Both the position numbers and the translations under genes were made by a program. From NCBI GenBank assembly GCA_025459195.1, contig JALORF010000033.1, positions 1 to 33,319 of the forward strand: 33,319 nt of DNA, given 5' to 3'. The notes under the pieces are model-generated. The model was not told the DNA's origin. It saw nothing but the letters and a program-made list of their open reading frames with translations, and did no database searches. Numbering within the stretch: position 1 is the first letter of the stretch; each line of letters opens with the position of its first letter. This document shows, piece after piece, positions 17,323-26,218 of this stretch. This stretch comes from Beijerinckiaceae bacterium. Its GTDB lineage: Bacteria > Pseudomonadota > Alphaproteobacteria > Rhizobiales > Beijerinckiaceae.

Positions 17323-18362
17323 GTGCCGCAACCCTTGCGCCCGCGCCTTCTTCCGCCCCTGCCTCGTCGAAAATGGCGCTGAATGCCGCCCTCGCGGCCC
17401 ATGGCATCAGCACCGAAGCGGCTGGCCCGGACCTCACCGAAGATGCCGTGCATGAAACCAAGACCCAGATCATCGCGATCTATGGCAAGGGCGGCATCGG
17501 CAAGTCGTTCACACTGGCCAATCTGAGCTACATGATGGCCCAGCAGGGCAAGCGGGTGCTGCTGATCGGCTGCGACCCGAAAAGCGACACGACCTCGCTG
17601 CTCTTCGGCGGCAAGGCCTGCCCGACCATCATCGAAACCTCCGCCCGCAAGAAGGCTGCCGGCGAGGAGGTTCGCATTGAGGATGTCTGTTTCAAGCGCG
17701 ACGGTGTGTTCGCCATGGAACTGGGCGGGCCGGAGGTCGGCCGCGGCTGCGGCGGGCGCGGCATCATCCACGGCTTCGAACTGCTGGAGAAGCTGGGCTT
17801 CCATGACTGGGGCTTCGACTACGTGCTGCTCGACTTCCTGGGCGATGTGGTCTGCGGCGGCTTTGGCCTGCCGATTGCCCGCGACATGTGCCAGAAGGTG
17901 ATCGTGGTCGGCTCCAACGACCTGCAATCGCTCTATGTCGCCAACAATGTCTGCTCGGCGGTGGAGTATTTCCGCAAGCTCGGCGGCAATGTCGGGGTGG
18001 CCGGCATGGTCATCAACAAGGATGACGGCACCGGCGAGGCTGCGGCCTTCGCCGAGGCGGTTGGAATCCCGGTGCTGGCCTCGATCCCTGCGGATGAGGA
18101 CATCCGCCGCAAGAGCGCCAACTACCAGATCATCGGCCGGCCCGGCGACCGCTGGGGTCCGATGTTCGAGGAGCTTGTCCAGAATGTCGGCGATTCAAAG
18201 CCGATGCGCCCCGCGCCGCTGACACAGGACGGGTTGCTCGGCCTGTTCAGCGCCGACTCGGTTGGCCGCGGTGTGGTGCTCGAGCCGGCCTCGCTGGCCG
18301 ACATGTGCGGCGGCACCGTCACCGAAAAGCCGACGCTGGAAGTTGTCTACGACGAAGCCTGA
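17319..18362 (+). CDS. bchX: Chlorophyllide a reductase iron protein subunit X
   Basis: IIAIYGKGGIGKSFTLANLSYMMAQQGKRVLLIGCDPKSDTTSLLFGG; NifH-like. Confidence 0.97.
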   Translation: MSAATLAPAPSSAPASSKMALNAALAAHGISTEAAGPDLTEDAVHETKTQIIAIYGKGGIGKSFTLANLSYMMAQQGKRVLLIGCDPKSDTTSLLFGGKACPTIIETSARKKAAGEEVRIEDVCFKRDGVFAMELGGPEVGRGCGGRGIIHGFELLEKLGFHDWGFDYVLLDFLGDVVCGGFGLPIARDMCQKVIVVGSNDLQSLYVANNVCSAVEYFRKLGGNVGVAGMVINKDDGTGEAAAFAEAVGIPVLASIPADEDIRRKSANYQIIGRPGDRWGPMFEELVQNVGDSKPMRPAPLTQDGLLGLFSADSVGRGVVLEPASLADMCGGTVTEKPTLEVVYDEA

Positions 18363-18399
18363 CAGCCGTGATCCCGAACCTCAAGCTGGATGACACGTC

Positions 18400-20010
18400 A
18401 TGGTCACCGTGATCGACACGCTCAACAAGACGCCCAAGCCGGCAGCACCGGCAGCTGCAGCAGTCGCCGCGCCGGTGGCTGCCCCGTCAGCCTCCGATGT
18501 CGCGGCGGCCACGCAAGCCGTGGCCAAGGCCGAGGTGCTCGGCAATGGCTGCCACGCCGGCCGCGACCAGATGCGCAAGGCGGCGGTGGCTGCGGGTGCA
18601 AGCGACACGCTGGAGCGCTACGCGGCGGATTATCCACTGGGTCCGCACGACCAGCCCCAGAGCATGTGTCCCGCTTTCGGCTCGCTGCGCGTCGGCCTGC
18701 GCATGCGCCGCACGGCCACGGTGCTGTCCGGCTCGGCCTGCTGCGTCTATGGCCTGACCTTCACCTCGCATTTCTATGGTGCGCGCCGCACGGTCGGCTA
18801 TGTGCCCTTCAATTCCGAGACACTGGTCACCGGCAAGCTGTTCGAGGACATCCGCGAGGCCGTGCATTTGCTGGCCGATCCCGAGCAATATGACACAGTG
18901 GTCGTCATCAACCTGTGCGTGCCGACGGCCTCCGGCGTGCCGCTGAGGCTGCTGCCCGACACCATTGATGGCGTGCGGATCATCGGCATCGATGTGCCCG
19001 GCTTCGGTGTGCCCACCCATGCCGAGGCCAAGGATGTGCTGGCCGGTGCGATGCTCAACTTCGCCCGCAAGGAAGCGGAGGCCGGCCCCGTCGCCGCTCC
19101 CCGTGGCGGCCGCAACGACAAGCGCACGGTGACGCTGCTCGGCGAGATGTTCCCGGCCGATCCGGTCGGCATCGGCATGATGCTCGGTGCCCTCGGGCTG
19201 GGGGCCGGCCCTGTGGTGCCCACGCGCGAGTGGCGTGAACTCTACGCTGCGCTCGATTGCGCGGCGGTCGCCGCCATCCACCCGTTCTACACCGCCTCGA
19301 TCCGCGAGTTCGAGGCCGCCGGCCGGCCGGTCGTCGGCTCCGCCCCGGTGGGCCATGACGGCACGGCGGCCTGGCTCGATGCCATTGGCGAGGCCTGCCA
19401 GGTGTCGAAGGCCACGGTGGATGCGGCCAAGGCGCAGTTCCTGCCGATGATCAGGGGCGCGCTGGCCGCCAAGCCGGTCAATGGCAAGATCACCGTGTCC
19501 GGCTATGAGGGCTCGGAACTGCTGGTGGCCCGGTTGCTGATCGAGAGCGGGGCCAGCGTGCCGTATGTCGGCACCGCCTGCCCGCGCACGCGCTGGTCCG
19601 ATCCGGATCGCCTATGGCTGGAAGCGCGCGGCGTTCACATCCAGTTCCGGGCCTCGCTGGAGAACGATCTGGCAGCGGTGGATTTCCACGAGCCTGATCT
19701 GGCCATCGGCACCACGCCGGTGGTGCAGCATGCCAAGGCGCGCGGCATGCCCTCGCTCTACTTCACCAACCTGATCTCCGCCCGCCCGCTGATGGGTGTC
19801 GCCGGGGCAGGCTCGCTGGCGCAGGTGGTCAACGCCGCCATGGCCAACAAGGCCCGCATGGACGAGATGCGCGACTTCTTCGAAGGGGTTGGCAGCGGCC
19901 ATGCTGCCGGCATCTGGGAAGACACGCCGCGTGATCGCCCGGAATTCCGCAAGAAGCAGCTCGCCAAGCTCGGCAAGACCGACATGGGCATGTCGGGGGA
20001 GATCCTCTGA
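18400..20010 (+). CDS. bchY: Chlorophyllide a reductase subunit Y
   Basis: [68 protein letters not shown]; NifD/BchN-like; follows bchX. Confidence 0.97.
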   Translation: MVTVIDTLNKTPKPAAPAAAAVAAPVAAPSASDVAAATQAVAKAEVLGNGCHAGRDQMRKAAVAAGASDTLERYAADYPLGPHDQPQSMCPAFGSLRVGLRMRRTATVLSGSACCVYGLTFTSHFYGARRTVGYVPFNSETLVTGKLFEDIREAVHLLADPEQYDTVVVINLCVPTASGVPLRLLPDTIDGVRIIGIDVPGFGVPTHAEAKDVLAGAMLNFARKEAEAGPVAAPRGGRNDKRTVTLLGEMFPADPVGIGMMLGALGLGAGPVVPTREWRELYAALDCAAVAAIHPFYTASIREFEAAGRPVVGSAPVGHDGTAAWLDAIGEACQVSKATVDAAKAQFLPMIRGALAAKPVNGKITVSGYEGSELLVARLLIESGASVPYVGTACPRTRWSDPDRLWLEARGVHIQFRASLENDLAAVDFHEPDLAIGTTPVVQHAKARGMPSLYFTNLISARPLMGVAGAGSLAQVVNAAMANKARMDEMRDFFEGVGSGHAAGIWEDTPRDRPEFRKKQLAKLGKTDMGMSGEIL

Positions 20011-21500
20011 TGCTGGTCCTTGATCACGACAGGGCAGGGGGCTACTGGGGCGCGGTCTATGTGTTCTGCGCCGTCAAGGGCCTTCAGGTCATCATCGACG
20101 GACCGGTGGGGTGCGAGAACCTGCCCGTGACCTCGGTGCTGCATTACACCGATGCCTTGCCGCCTCACGAATTGCCGATCGTGGTCACCGGCCTGGCCGA
20201 GGAGGAACTCGGCCAGCATGGCACCGAAGGCGCAATGAAGCGCGCCCACAAAACGCTCGATCCCGGCCTGCCATCGGTGGTCGTGACCGGCTCGATTGCC
20301 GAGATGATCGGCGGCGGCGTGACCCCTGAAGGCACCAACATTCTTCGCTTCCTGCCGCGCACCATCGACGAGGACCAGTGGCAATGCGCCAACCGGGCGA
20401 TGGCCTGGCTGTGGAAGCAGTTTGGCCCGAAGAAGGCCCCTGCGCTCAAGCCCCGCAAGGAGGGCGCAAAGCCCAAGGTCAACATCATCGGGCCGATCTA
20501 TGGCACCTTCAACACCTGGTCTGACCTGGCCGAGATCCGCCGGTTGGTCGAGGGCATCGGCGCTGAGGTCAACCTCAGCTTTCCGCTCGGCACGCACCTC
20601 GCCGACATCAACAAGCTCGGCGATGCCGAGGTCAACATCTGCATGTACCGCGAGTATGGCCGGCTGCTCTGCGAGGCGCTGGACCGGCCCTACCTGCAGG
20701 CCCCCATCGGGCTGCACTCCACCACCAAGTTTCTGCGCAAGCTCGGCGAGCTGACCGGGCTTGATCCAGAGCCGTTCATTGCGCGCGAGAAGCACACCAC
20801 CATCAAGCCACTCTGGGATCTCTGGCGCTCGGTGACGCAGGATTTCTTCGCCACCGCTTCCTTCGCCATTGTCGCTAATGAAACCTACACGCGTGGCATC
20901 AAGCAGTTCCTTGAAGTCGAGATGGGGCTGCCCTGCACGTTTGCCGTATCGCGCAAGCCGGGCGAGAAGACGCTGAACGATCAGGTCCGTGACCTGGTCA
21001 AGACGCGCACGCCGCTGATCCTGTTCGGCAGCTACAACGAGCGCATGTATCTGGCCGAGGCGGGCGGCCGAGCCATCTACATCCCGGCCTCCTTCCCCGG
21101 CGCGATCATCCGGCGGCACACCGGCACCCCGTTCATGGGCTATGCCGGCGCGACCTATCTCGTCCAGGAGGTCTGCAACGCGCTGTTCGACGCGCTGTTC
21201 AACATCATTCCGCTGGCCACCGACATGGATGCGATCGAGGCCACGCCCTCGCGCCTGCATGAGGAGCTGCCATGGAGCGTGGAAGCCAAGGCCATGCTGG
21301 ACCGGGTGGTCGAGGAGCACCCGGTTCTGGTGCGCATCTCGGCGGCGAAGCGCCTGCGGGATGCCGCCGAACGCGATGCCAGGCCTGCGGGATGCCGCCG
21401 AACGCGATGCCAGACAGGCCGGATCGGACAGGGTCACCGAGTCCTCGGTGTCCCGCGCGCAAGGCACCCTGTCAGGCCGACAGCCGCGCTAAGCATCTAA
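20010..21500 (+). CDS. bchZ: Chlorophyllide a reductase subunit Z, C-terminus altered by tandem duplication
   Basis: [76 protein letters not shown]; overlaps bchY by one base. Tail after ...AAERDAR is frameshifted by a 31-bp duplication. Confidence 0.95.
   Translation: MLVLDHDRAGGYWGAVYVFCAVKGLQVIIDGPVGCENLPVTSVLHYTDALPPHELPIVVTGLAEEELGQHGTEGAMKRAHKTLDPGLPSVVVTGSIAEMIGGGVTPEGTNILRFLPRTIDEDQWQCANRAMAWLWKQFGPKKAPALKPRKEGAKPKVNIIGPIYGTFNTWSDLAEIRRLVEGIGAEVNLSFPLGTHLADINKLGDAEVNICMYREYGRLLCEALDRPYLQAPIGLHSTTKFLRKLGELTGLDPEPFIAREKHTTIKPLWDLWRSVTQDFFATASFAIVANETYTRGIKQFLEVEMGLPCTFAVSRKPGEKTLNDQVRDLVKTRTPLILFGSYNERMYLAEAGGRAIYIPASFPGAIIRRHTGTPFMGYAGATYLVQEVCNALFDALFNIIPLATDMDAIEATPSRLHEELPWSVEAKAMLDRVVEEHPVLVRISAAKRLRDAAERDARPAGCRRTRCQTGRIGQGHRVLGVPRARHPVRPTAALSI
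21352..21413 (+). repeat. Perfect 31-bp tandem duplication in the bchZ 3' end
   Basis: GCCTGCGGGATGCCGCCGAACGCGATGCCAG at 21352-21382 and again at 21383-21413. Confidence 0.98.
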
Positions 21501-21558
21501 AATACCGAAGTTTTTAATTCAAATTTCAAAACGGTGACTGAATTTCTAAATCCACAAG

Positions 21559-21576
21559 TGTCAAATTAAATTGACA
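21559..21576. promoter_or_regulatory. PpsR/CrtJ-type operator upstream of puf operon (TGTCAAATTAAATTGACA)
   Basis: Exact TGT-N12-ACA in the AT-rich bchZ-pufQ gap; a second half-like TGTCAATTTATCCCGGCA follows at 21584-21601. Confidence 0.8.
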
Positions 21577-21629
21577 AATCAAGTGTCAATTTATCCCGGC
21601 AGTGCTATAAATGGTCCGAGAGGTGACTC

Positions 21630-21864
21630 ATGACCGACATGCGACTTGAAATGCCCCGCTCCCGCGCCCGCAGCGATGACCGCTTCGCGTTCCGTCTGCT
21701 GGTGGCGCTGACCTATCTATCCGCTGTTTCTGGCCGCCGCGATCATCTCGCGGCTGGCACCGATCGGGCGCGGCCTGCTGGCCCGCCCCGAGGGCCGCGT
21801 CTCGATCTTTGCGCAGGCCCGCCGATCGAGCGAGGCCACCATCGCCTTCGCCTTCATGGGCTGA
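21630..21864 (+). pseudogene. pufQ: PufQ, frameshifted by a 4-bp CTAT tandem duplication
   Basis: N-terminal frame [29 protein letters not shown]; after (CTAT)2 at 21713-21720 the PufQ-like continuation [47 protein letters not shown] is in another frame. Removing one CTAT restores a 76-aa ORF. Confidence 0.85.
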
Positions 21865-21985
21865 AGGCGTCACCGAATCCTGCCCGGGCAACCGGACAGG
21901 CAGTCATCGTGGCTTCACGAGGACGATCCCAGCCGCGCGGGATGGGCGCGGTAACGGCTTCGGCCAGTATGAGGAGTGTCAGGTC

Positions 21986-22135
21986 ATGGCTGACAGAGAC
22001 AGGCAGTCCCTCACGGGACTGACAGAAGGTGAAGCACAGGAATTCCACAAGTTCATGATTCAGGGAACTTTGGGTTTCGGCGCTGTTTCACTGTTCGCCC
22101 ACATCCTGATCTGGATGTGGCGTCCTTGGTTCTGA
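21986..22135 (+). CDS. pufB: Light-harvesting 1 (LH1) beta subunit
   Basis: 49 aa [60 protein letters not shown] BChl-binding motif. Confidence 0.96.
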   Translation: MADRDRQSLTGLTEGEAQEFHKFMIQGTLGFGAVSLFAHILIWMWRPWF

Positions 22136-22168
22136 CGATCACTGAAACGTAGAGAAGGAGAATTCGAC

Positions 22169-22321
22169 ATGTGGAGAATCTGGCTGATTTTCGATCCGCG
22201 CCGTTCGCTCGTTGCCGTCCTCGGCTTCTGCTTCGCGATGGTGCTCGTCAATCACTTCGTGCAGCTCAGCACGCCGCGTTACGGCAGCTGGCTCAGCGCA
22301 CCTGCGGTTGTGAAGAAGTAA
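22169..22321 (+). CDS. pufA: Light-harvesting 1 (LH1) alpha subunit
   Basis: 50 aa MWRIWLIFDPRRSLVAVLGFCFAMVLVNHFVQLSTPRYGSWLSAPAVVKK; GGAG RBS; absent from ORF track because of the size cutoff. Confidence 0.96.
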   Translation: MWRIWLIFDPRRSLVAVLGFCFAMVLVNHFVQLSTPRYGSWLSAPAVVKK

Positions 22322-22329
22322 GGCAGACC

Positions 22330-22392
22330 AGGGCGGACGAGCTTCGGCGCTTGCGCTCGAACTTGCCCGCCCTACTCGCCCATCGAGGCGAG
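22330..22392 (+). promoter_or_regulatory. Two consecutive hairpins in the pufA-pufL intercistronic region
   Basis: AGGGCGG(a)CGAGC...GCTCG(aacttgc)CCGCCCT (22330-22373), then CTCGCC-catcga-GGCGAG (22375-22392). Confidence 0.6.
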
Positions 22393-22429
22393 AGAGAACT
22401 TTCTGGGGGACCACGCGGAGGCCAACACC

Positions 22430-23254
22430 ATGGCAATGCTCAGTTTTGAAAGAAAATACCGCGTCCGTGGCGGGACGCTGATCGGCGGGGACCTTTTCGA
22501 TTTCTGGGTTGGCCCCTTTTATGTCGGGATTTTCGGCGTCACGGCCGCCTTTTTCTCGTTCCTTGGCACCGTGCTGATCTTCTACGGCGCGTCGCTGCAA
22601 GGCACCTTCAATCCCTGGACGATCAACATCGCGCCGCCAGACCTGAAATATGGCCTGGGACTGGCGCCGCTGGCCGAAGGTGGCCTGTGGCAGATCATCA
22701 CCATCTGCGCCATCGGCGCGTTTGTGTCCTGGATGCTGCGTGAGGTCGAGATCTGCCGCAAGCTCGGCATGGGATTCCACGTGCCGGTGGCTTTCGGTGT
22801 CGCGATCTTCGCCTACGTGACCCTTGTGGTGATCCGTCCGGTCCTGCTCGGCGCCTGGGGGCACGGCTTCCCCTATGGCATCTTCAGCCACCTCGATTGG
22901 GTTTCCAACGTCGGCTACCAGTACCTGAACTTCATGTACAACCCGGCCCACATGATCGCGGTGACCTTCTTCTTCACCACGACGCTGGCCCTGTCGCTGC
23001 ATGGCGCGCTGGTTCTCTCGGCCACCAATCCCAAGGATGGCGAGCCGGTCAAAACCCCCGAGCACGAGAACGCCTATTTCCGCGATTTCATCGGCTACTC
23101 CATCGGCACGATCGGCATCCATCGCCTGGGTCTGTTCCTCGCCCTGTCGGCAGGTTTCTGGTCAGCCATCTGCATCGTCATCAGCGGACCTTTCTGGACC
23201 CAGGGCTGGCCCAGGTGGTGGAGCTGGTGGCTCGATCTGCCAATCTGGTCTTGA
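22430..23254 (+). CDS. pufL: Photosynthetic reaction centre L subunit
   Basis: 274 aa [37 protein letters not shown]...; full length. Confidence 0.98.
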   Translation: MAMLSFERKYRVRGGTLIGGDLFDFWVGPFYVGIFGVTAAFFSFLGTVLIFYGASLQGTFNPWTINIAPPDLKYGLGLAPLAEGGLWQIITICAIGAFVSWMLREVEICRKLGMGFHVPVAFGVAIFAYVTLVVIRPVLLGAWGHGFPYGIFSHLDWVSNVGYQYLNFMYNPAHMIAVTFFFTTTLALSLHGALVLSATNPKDGEPVKTPEHENAYFRDFIGYSIGTIGIHRLGLFLALSAGFWSAICIVISGPFWTQGWPRWWSWWLDLPIWS

Positions 23255-23266
23255 GGGGAGGGCGAC

Positions 23267-24259
23267 ATGGGTCTTCTGACAACAATCGACTATCAGAACA
23301 TCTTCACCCGGGTTCAGGTTCGCGGACCTGACGACCTCGGTGTCCCCATCGCCAAAGGCATCTACGAGCGTGGCACCACGGCCAGCCACAACTACTGGTT
23401 CGGCAAGCTCGGCGATGCGCAGGTTGGTCCGTTCTACCTCGGCGTCTGGGGCCTGCTGTCCATCGCCTGCGGTTTCATCGCCATCGAGATCATCGGTCTC
23501 AACATGCTGGCTTCGGTCAACTGGGACCCGGTGCAGTTCATCCGCCAGCTTTTCTGGCTCGGCCTTGAACCGCCGCTGGCCAAGCACGGCCTCAACCCCT
23601 TCATTCCGCTCAACGAAGGCGGCTGGTTCCTGATGACCGGCCTGTTCTTCACCCTGTCGGTGCTGTTCTGGTGGGCCCGCACCTATACAAGGGCGCGCGC
23701 ACTCGGCATGGGGACGCATGTGCCATGGGCTTTCGCCGCTGCCATCTGGCTGATGCTGGTTCTGGGCTTCATCCGCCCGATCGCCATGGGATCGTGGAGC
23801 GAAGCTGTGCCCTACGGCATCTTCCCTCACCTTGACTGGGTGCAGGCCTTTTCGATCCGCTATGGCAATCTGCACTACAATCCGTTCCACGCCTTCTCGA
23901 TCGTGTTCCTCTATGGTTCCGTGCTGCTGTTCGCCATGCACGCCGGCACCATCCTGGCGGTGACCCGCTACGGCGGCGAGCGTGAGATCGAGCAGATCGT
24001 CGATCGCGGCACGGCCTCCGAACGTGCTGCCCTGTTCTGGCGCTGGACCATGGGCTTCAATGCCTCCATGGAATCGATCCATCGCTGGGCCTGGTGGTTC
24101 GCCGTCCTCACCCCGATCACGGGCGGCATCGGCATCCTTCTTACGGGCACTGTTGTCGACAACTGGTATCTCTGGGCCCAGCATTATGGCTTTGCGCCAA
24201 GCTATCCGCCCGTGAATCCCCCTGTCGTTGACCCAGCCCTGCTTCCGGGAGCGCGGTGA
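23267..24259 (+). CDS. pufM: Photosynthetic reaction centre M subunit
   Basis: 330 aa; [81 protein letters not shown]. Confidence 0.98.
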   Translation: MGLLTTIDYQNIFTRVQVRGPDDLGVPIAKGIYERGTTASHNYWFGKLGDAQVGPFYLGVWGLLSIACGFIAIEIIGLNMLASVNWDPVQFIRQLFWLGLEPPLAKHGLNPFIPLNEGGWFLMTGLFFTLSVLFWWARTYTRARALGMGTHVPWAFAAAIWLMLVLGFIRPIAMGSWSEAVPYGIFPHLDWVQAFSIRYGNLHYNPFHAFSIVFLYGSVLLFAMHAGTILAVTRYGGEREIEQIVDRGTASERAALFWRWTMGFNASMESIHRWAWWFAVLTPITGGIGILLTGTVVDNWYLWAQHYGFAPSYPPVNPPVVDPALLPGAR

Positions 24260-24260
24260 C

Positions 24261-25328
24261 ATGAGCACGCAGATCAACTCGTCCATCCGCTTCGGTGCCA
24301 TTGCCGCCGCCGCTCTGGGTTTTGGAATGCTGCTGGCCGGTTGCCAGCAGAATCCGCCCGAAGCGACCCAGCAGAACGGCTACCGCGGCGTTGCCCTGGA
24401 GCAGGTCCAGAGCCCGAAGCTCCTCGCCAAGCTGGCCGAAGCCAATCAGGCTCCTGAAGTCGTCCCCCCCGGCGACCGGACCGGGCCTCGCGCCAGTCAG
24501 GTCTACCAGAATGTCAAGGTGCTCGGTGATCTCAGCGAGACGGAGTTCACCCGCATCATGGTGGCCATGACAGGCTGGGTCGCGCCCGGCGGCGTGGCCG
24601 GCTCCGATGAAGGCCAGGGTTGTTCCTATTGCCACAACCTCAACAACATGGCCGACGAGTCGAAGTACCAATACCAGACCGCCCGCCGCATGATCCAGAT
24701 GACGCGGGAGATCAACAGCAACTGGACCAACCATGTCGGCGCCACCGGCGTCAGCTGCTACACTTGCCACCGCGGCAACCCGATTCCGGCCCAGACATGG
24801 TTCACCGGTGGCGGCCATCCGAAGAACCTGGCGGATGGCGGTGGCTGGCTCGGTGCCAACAACGGCCAGAACCTGGCCGGCAAGCATGTCGGACGGGCGT
24901 CGCTCCCGGCCGATCCGTTCACGCCGCTGATCCAGTTTGCCGAGACCATCCGTGTCACCGGCAAGACAGCGTTGCCGACTGCCAAGGGCGAGACCATCGC
25001 GGTGGCGGAACGCACGAACGCGCTGATGAACCACATGTCCGAGTCTCTCGGCGTCAACTGCACCTTCTGTCACAACAGCAGGGCCTTCGCCGAGTGGAAG
25101 GATGCACCTCCGCAGCGCGTCAATGCTTTCCATGGCATCCGCATGCTCCGGGAGATCAACGCCAACTATCTTGCGCCGCTGAATACCACCTACCCCGCGA
25201 CCAAGCTCGGTCCGGAGGGTGATGCGGCCAAGGCCTACTGCGCCACCTGCCACCAGGGTGCCCAGAAGCCGGTCAACGGCGCTCCGATGCTCGGTGAATA
25301 TCCCGAGCTTGGCGCTCCGCGGAACTGA
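24261..25328 (+). CDS. pufC: Reaction-centre tetrahaem cytochrome c subunit (lipoprotein)
   Basis: MSTQINSSIRFGAIAAAALGFGMLLAGCQQN lipobox; four CXXCH motifs (CSYCH, CYTCH, CTFCH, CATCH). Confidence 0.96.
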   Translation: MSTQINSSIRFGAIAAAALGFGMLLAGCQQNPPEATQQNGYRGVALEQVQSPKLLAKLAEANQAPEVVPPGDRTGPRASQVYQNVKVLGDLSETEFTRIMVAMTGWVAPGGVAGSDEGQGCSYCHNLNNMADESKYQYQTARRMIQMTREINSNWTNHVGATGVSCYTCHRGNPIPAQTWFTGGGHPKNLADGGGWLGANNGQNLAGKHVGRASLPADPFTPLIQFAETIRVTGKTALPTAKGETIAVAERTNALMNHMSESLGVNCTFCHNSRAFAEWKDAPPQRVNAFHGIRMLREINANYLAPLNTTYPATKLGPEGDAAKAYCATCHQGAQKPVNGAPMLGEYPELGAPRN

Positions 25329-25331
25329 TCC

Positions 25332-25433
25332 GGTCCGGGTTTCCGCCCGGGCCCCGGCCGCAGCGAACGTGCCAGCCACGCCCGCTGCGGCCGATTTGCG
25401 TCTGGTGACATGGATCCGGTCCGCACCGGATCC
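25332..25433 (+). terminator. Cluster of three strong inverted repeats after pufC (putative terminator/mRNA-stabilising structure)
   Basis: GGTCCGGG-tttccg-CCCGGGCC (25332-25353); GGCCGCAGCG-N17-CGCTGCGGCC (25356-25392); GGATCCGGT-ccgc-ACCGGATCC (25412-25433). Confidence 0.55.
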
Positions 25434-25526
25434 GGCTCGCGCGGACGGATCCGCAGGGCCTGGCCCTCAGGGCAAGCGTTCACGCGGTCAGTTAAAGCCG
25501 GCAAGCCCGGTCGCAGCGGGCAACGG

Positions 25527-26207
25527 CTATCGCCTGAGGCCCGATCGTGTGCTGGCGCCCAGGCTCAGCCTTGTTTCGCAGGCCGGCTTGCCATCCTCGA
25601 TGCTCAGGGAGAATGTGCTCGTCACGCGTCTGGCCAACGCGCCTGCCATCACGCCATGCAGCGTCGCGGCATAGTAGGCGGCGAGCGTAGGGCGGGCTTC
25701 GCGGGCACCATTCAGCGGCCCGCCGATGATGGTGAGAACGAGCGGATCGCCGCGCTGCACACCGAACCGGCCGCTCCCCACGAAGGTCCAGGCGTGGCGC
25801 GAAACGGCGCGGCACAGGACAGCCGCCCCGATCACCGCCGGCAGCCTTGAAAGCACGCGCTGGGCCAGGCGCGGAATGCGGTTGTGCAGCAGATAGACAG
25901 CCGTCCGTTCGCCCGCATCCTGCGCGACGGCAGCCGCTTCGGCAGGGCCGAGCAGGCTGGCCAGCGCCGCGTGCAGGCGCACGACATCCGCCTCGTCCAC
26001 CATCGCCTGCGGTGCCGAGGCGAGATGATGGGCCAGTCCCGCTGCGTCGAAGACCTGTTCGCAGGTCTGGACGCCGTGGCGCATGCGGATGGCAGCCACC
26101 GCCTGGATGATGGCATTTGGCCCGATGTGGCCGGAAGGCGTGGCCTCACCGGACGGATGTGGCACCCCGCGCGCCGTGTCCATCGGCAGCGTGGCCTGGC
26201 GGGTCAC
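25527..26207 (-). CDS. bchJ: BchJ, V4R-domain bacteriochlorophyll biosynthesis protein (historically 4-vinyl reductase)
   Basis: 226 aa IGPNAIIQAVAAIRMRHGVQTCEQVFDAAGL...EADVVRLHAALASLLGPAEAAAVAQDAGERTAVYLLHNRIPRLAQ; immediately downstream of bchE. Confidence 0.88.
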   Translation of the reverse strand: MTRQATLPMDTARGVPHPSGEATPSGHIGPNAIIQAVAAIRMRHGVQTCEQVFDAAGLAHHLASAPQAMVDEADVVRLHAALASLLGPAEAAAVAQDAGERTAVYLLHNRIPRLAQRVLSRLPAVIGAAVLCRAVSRHAWTFVGSGRFGVQRGDPLVLTIIGGPLNGAREARPTLAAYYAATLHGVMAGALARRVTSTFSLSIEDGKPACETRLSLGASTRSGLRR

Positions 26208-26218
26208 CGCTCGGCCCT

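Noticed and set aside
19758-21467. 569-aa minus-strand ORF opposite bchY/bchZ
   Set aside because: Antisense artefact of codon bias; no recognisable domain.
21809-21985. N-terminal extension of PufB in the ORF track
   Set aside because: LH1 beta begins at [14 protein letters not shown] (21986); the extension overlaps the pufQ 3' end in another frame.
25327-25455. CRISPR array suspected from GATCCGG repetitions
   Set aside because: Repeat units are short, irregularly spaced and palindromic; no uniform spacers and no cas genes.
25329-25526. Possible pufX or further puf gene after pufC
   Set aside because: No ORF with a TM helix and credible start; the interval is dominated by inverted repeats.
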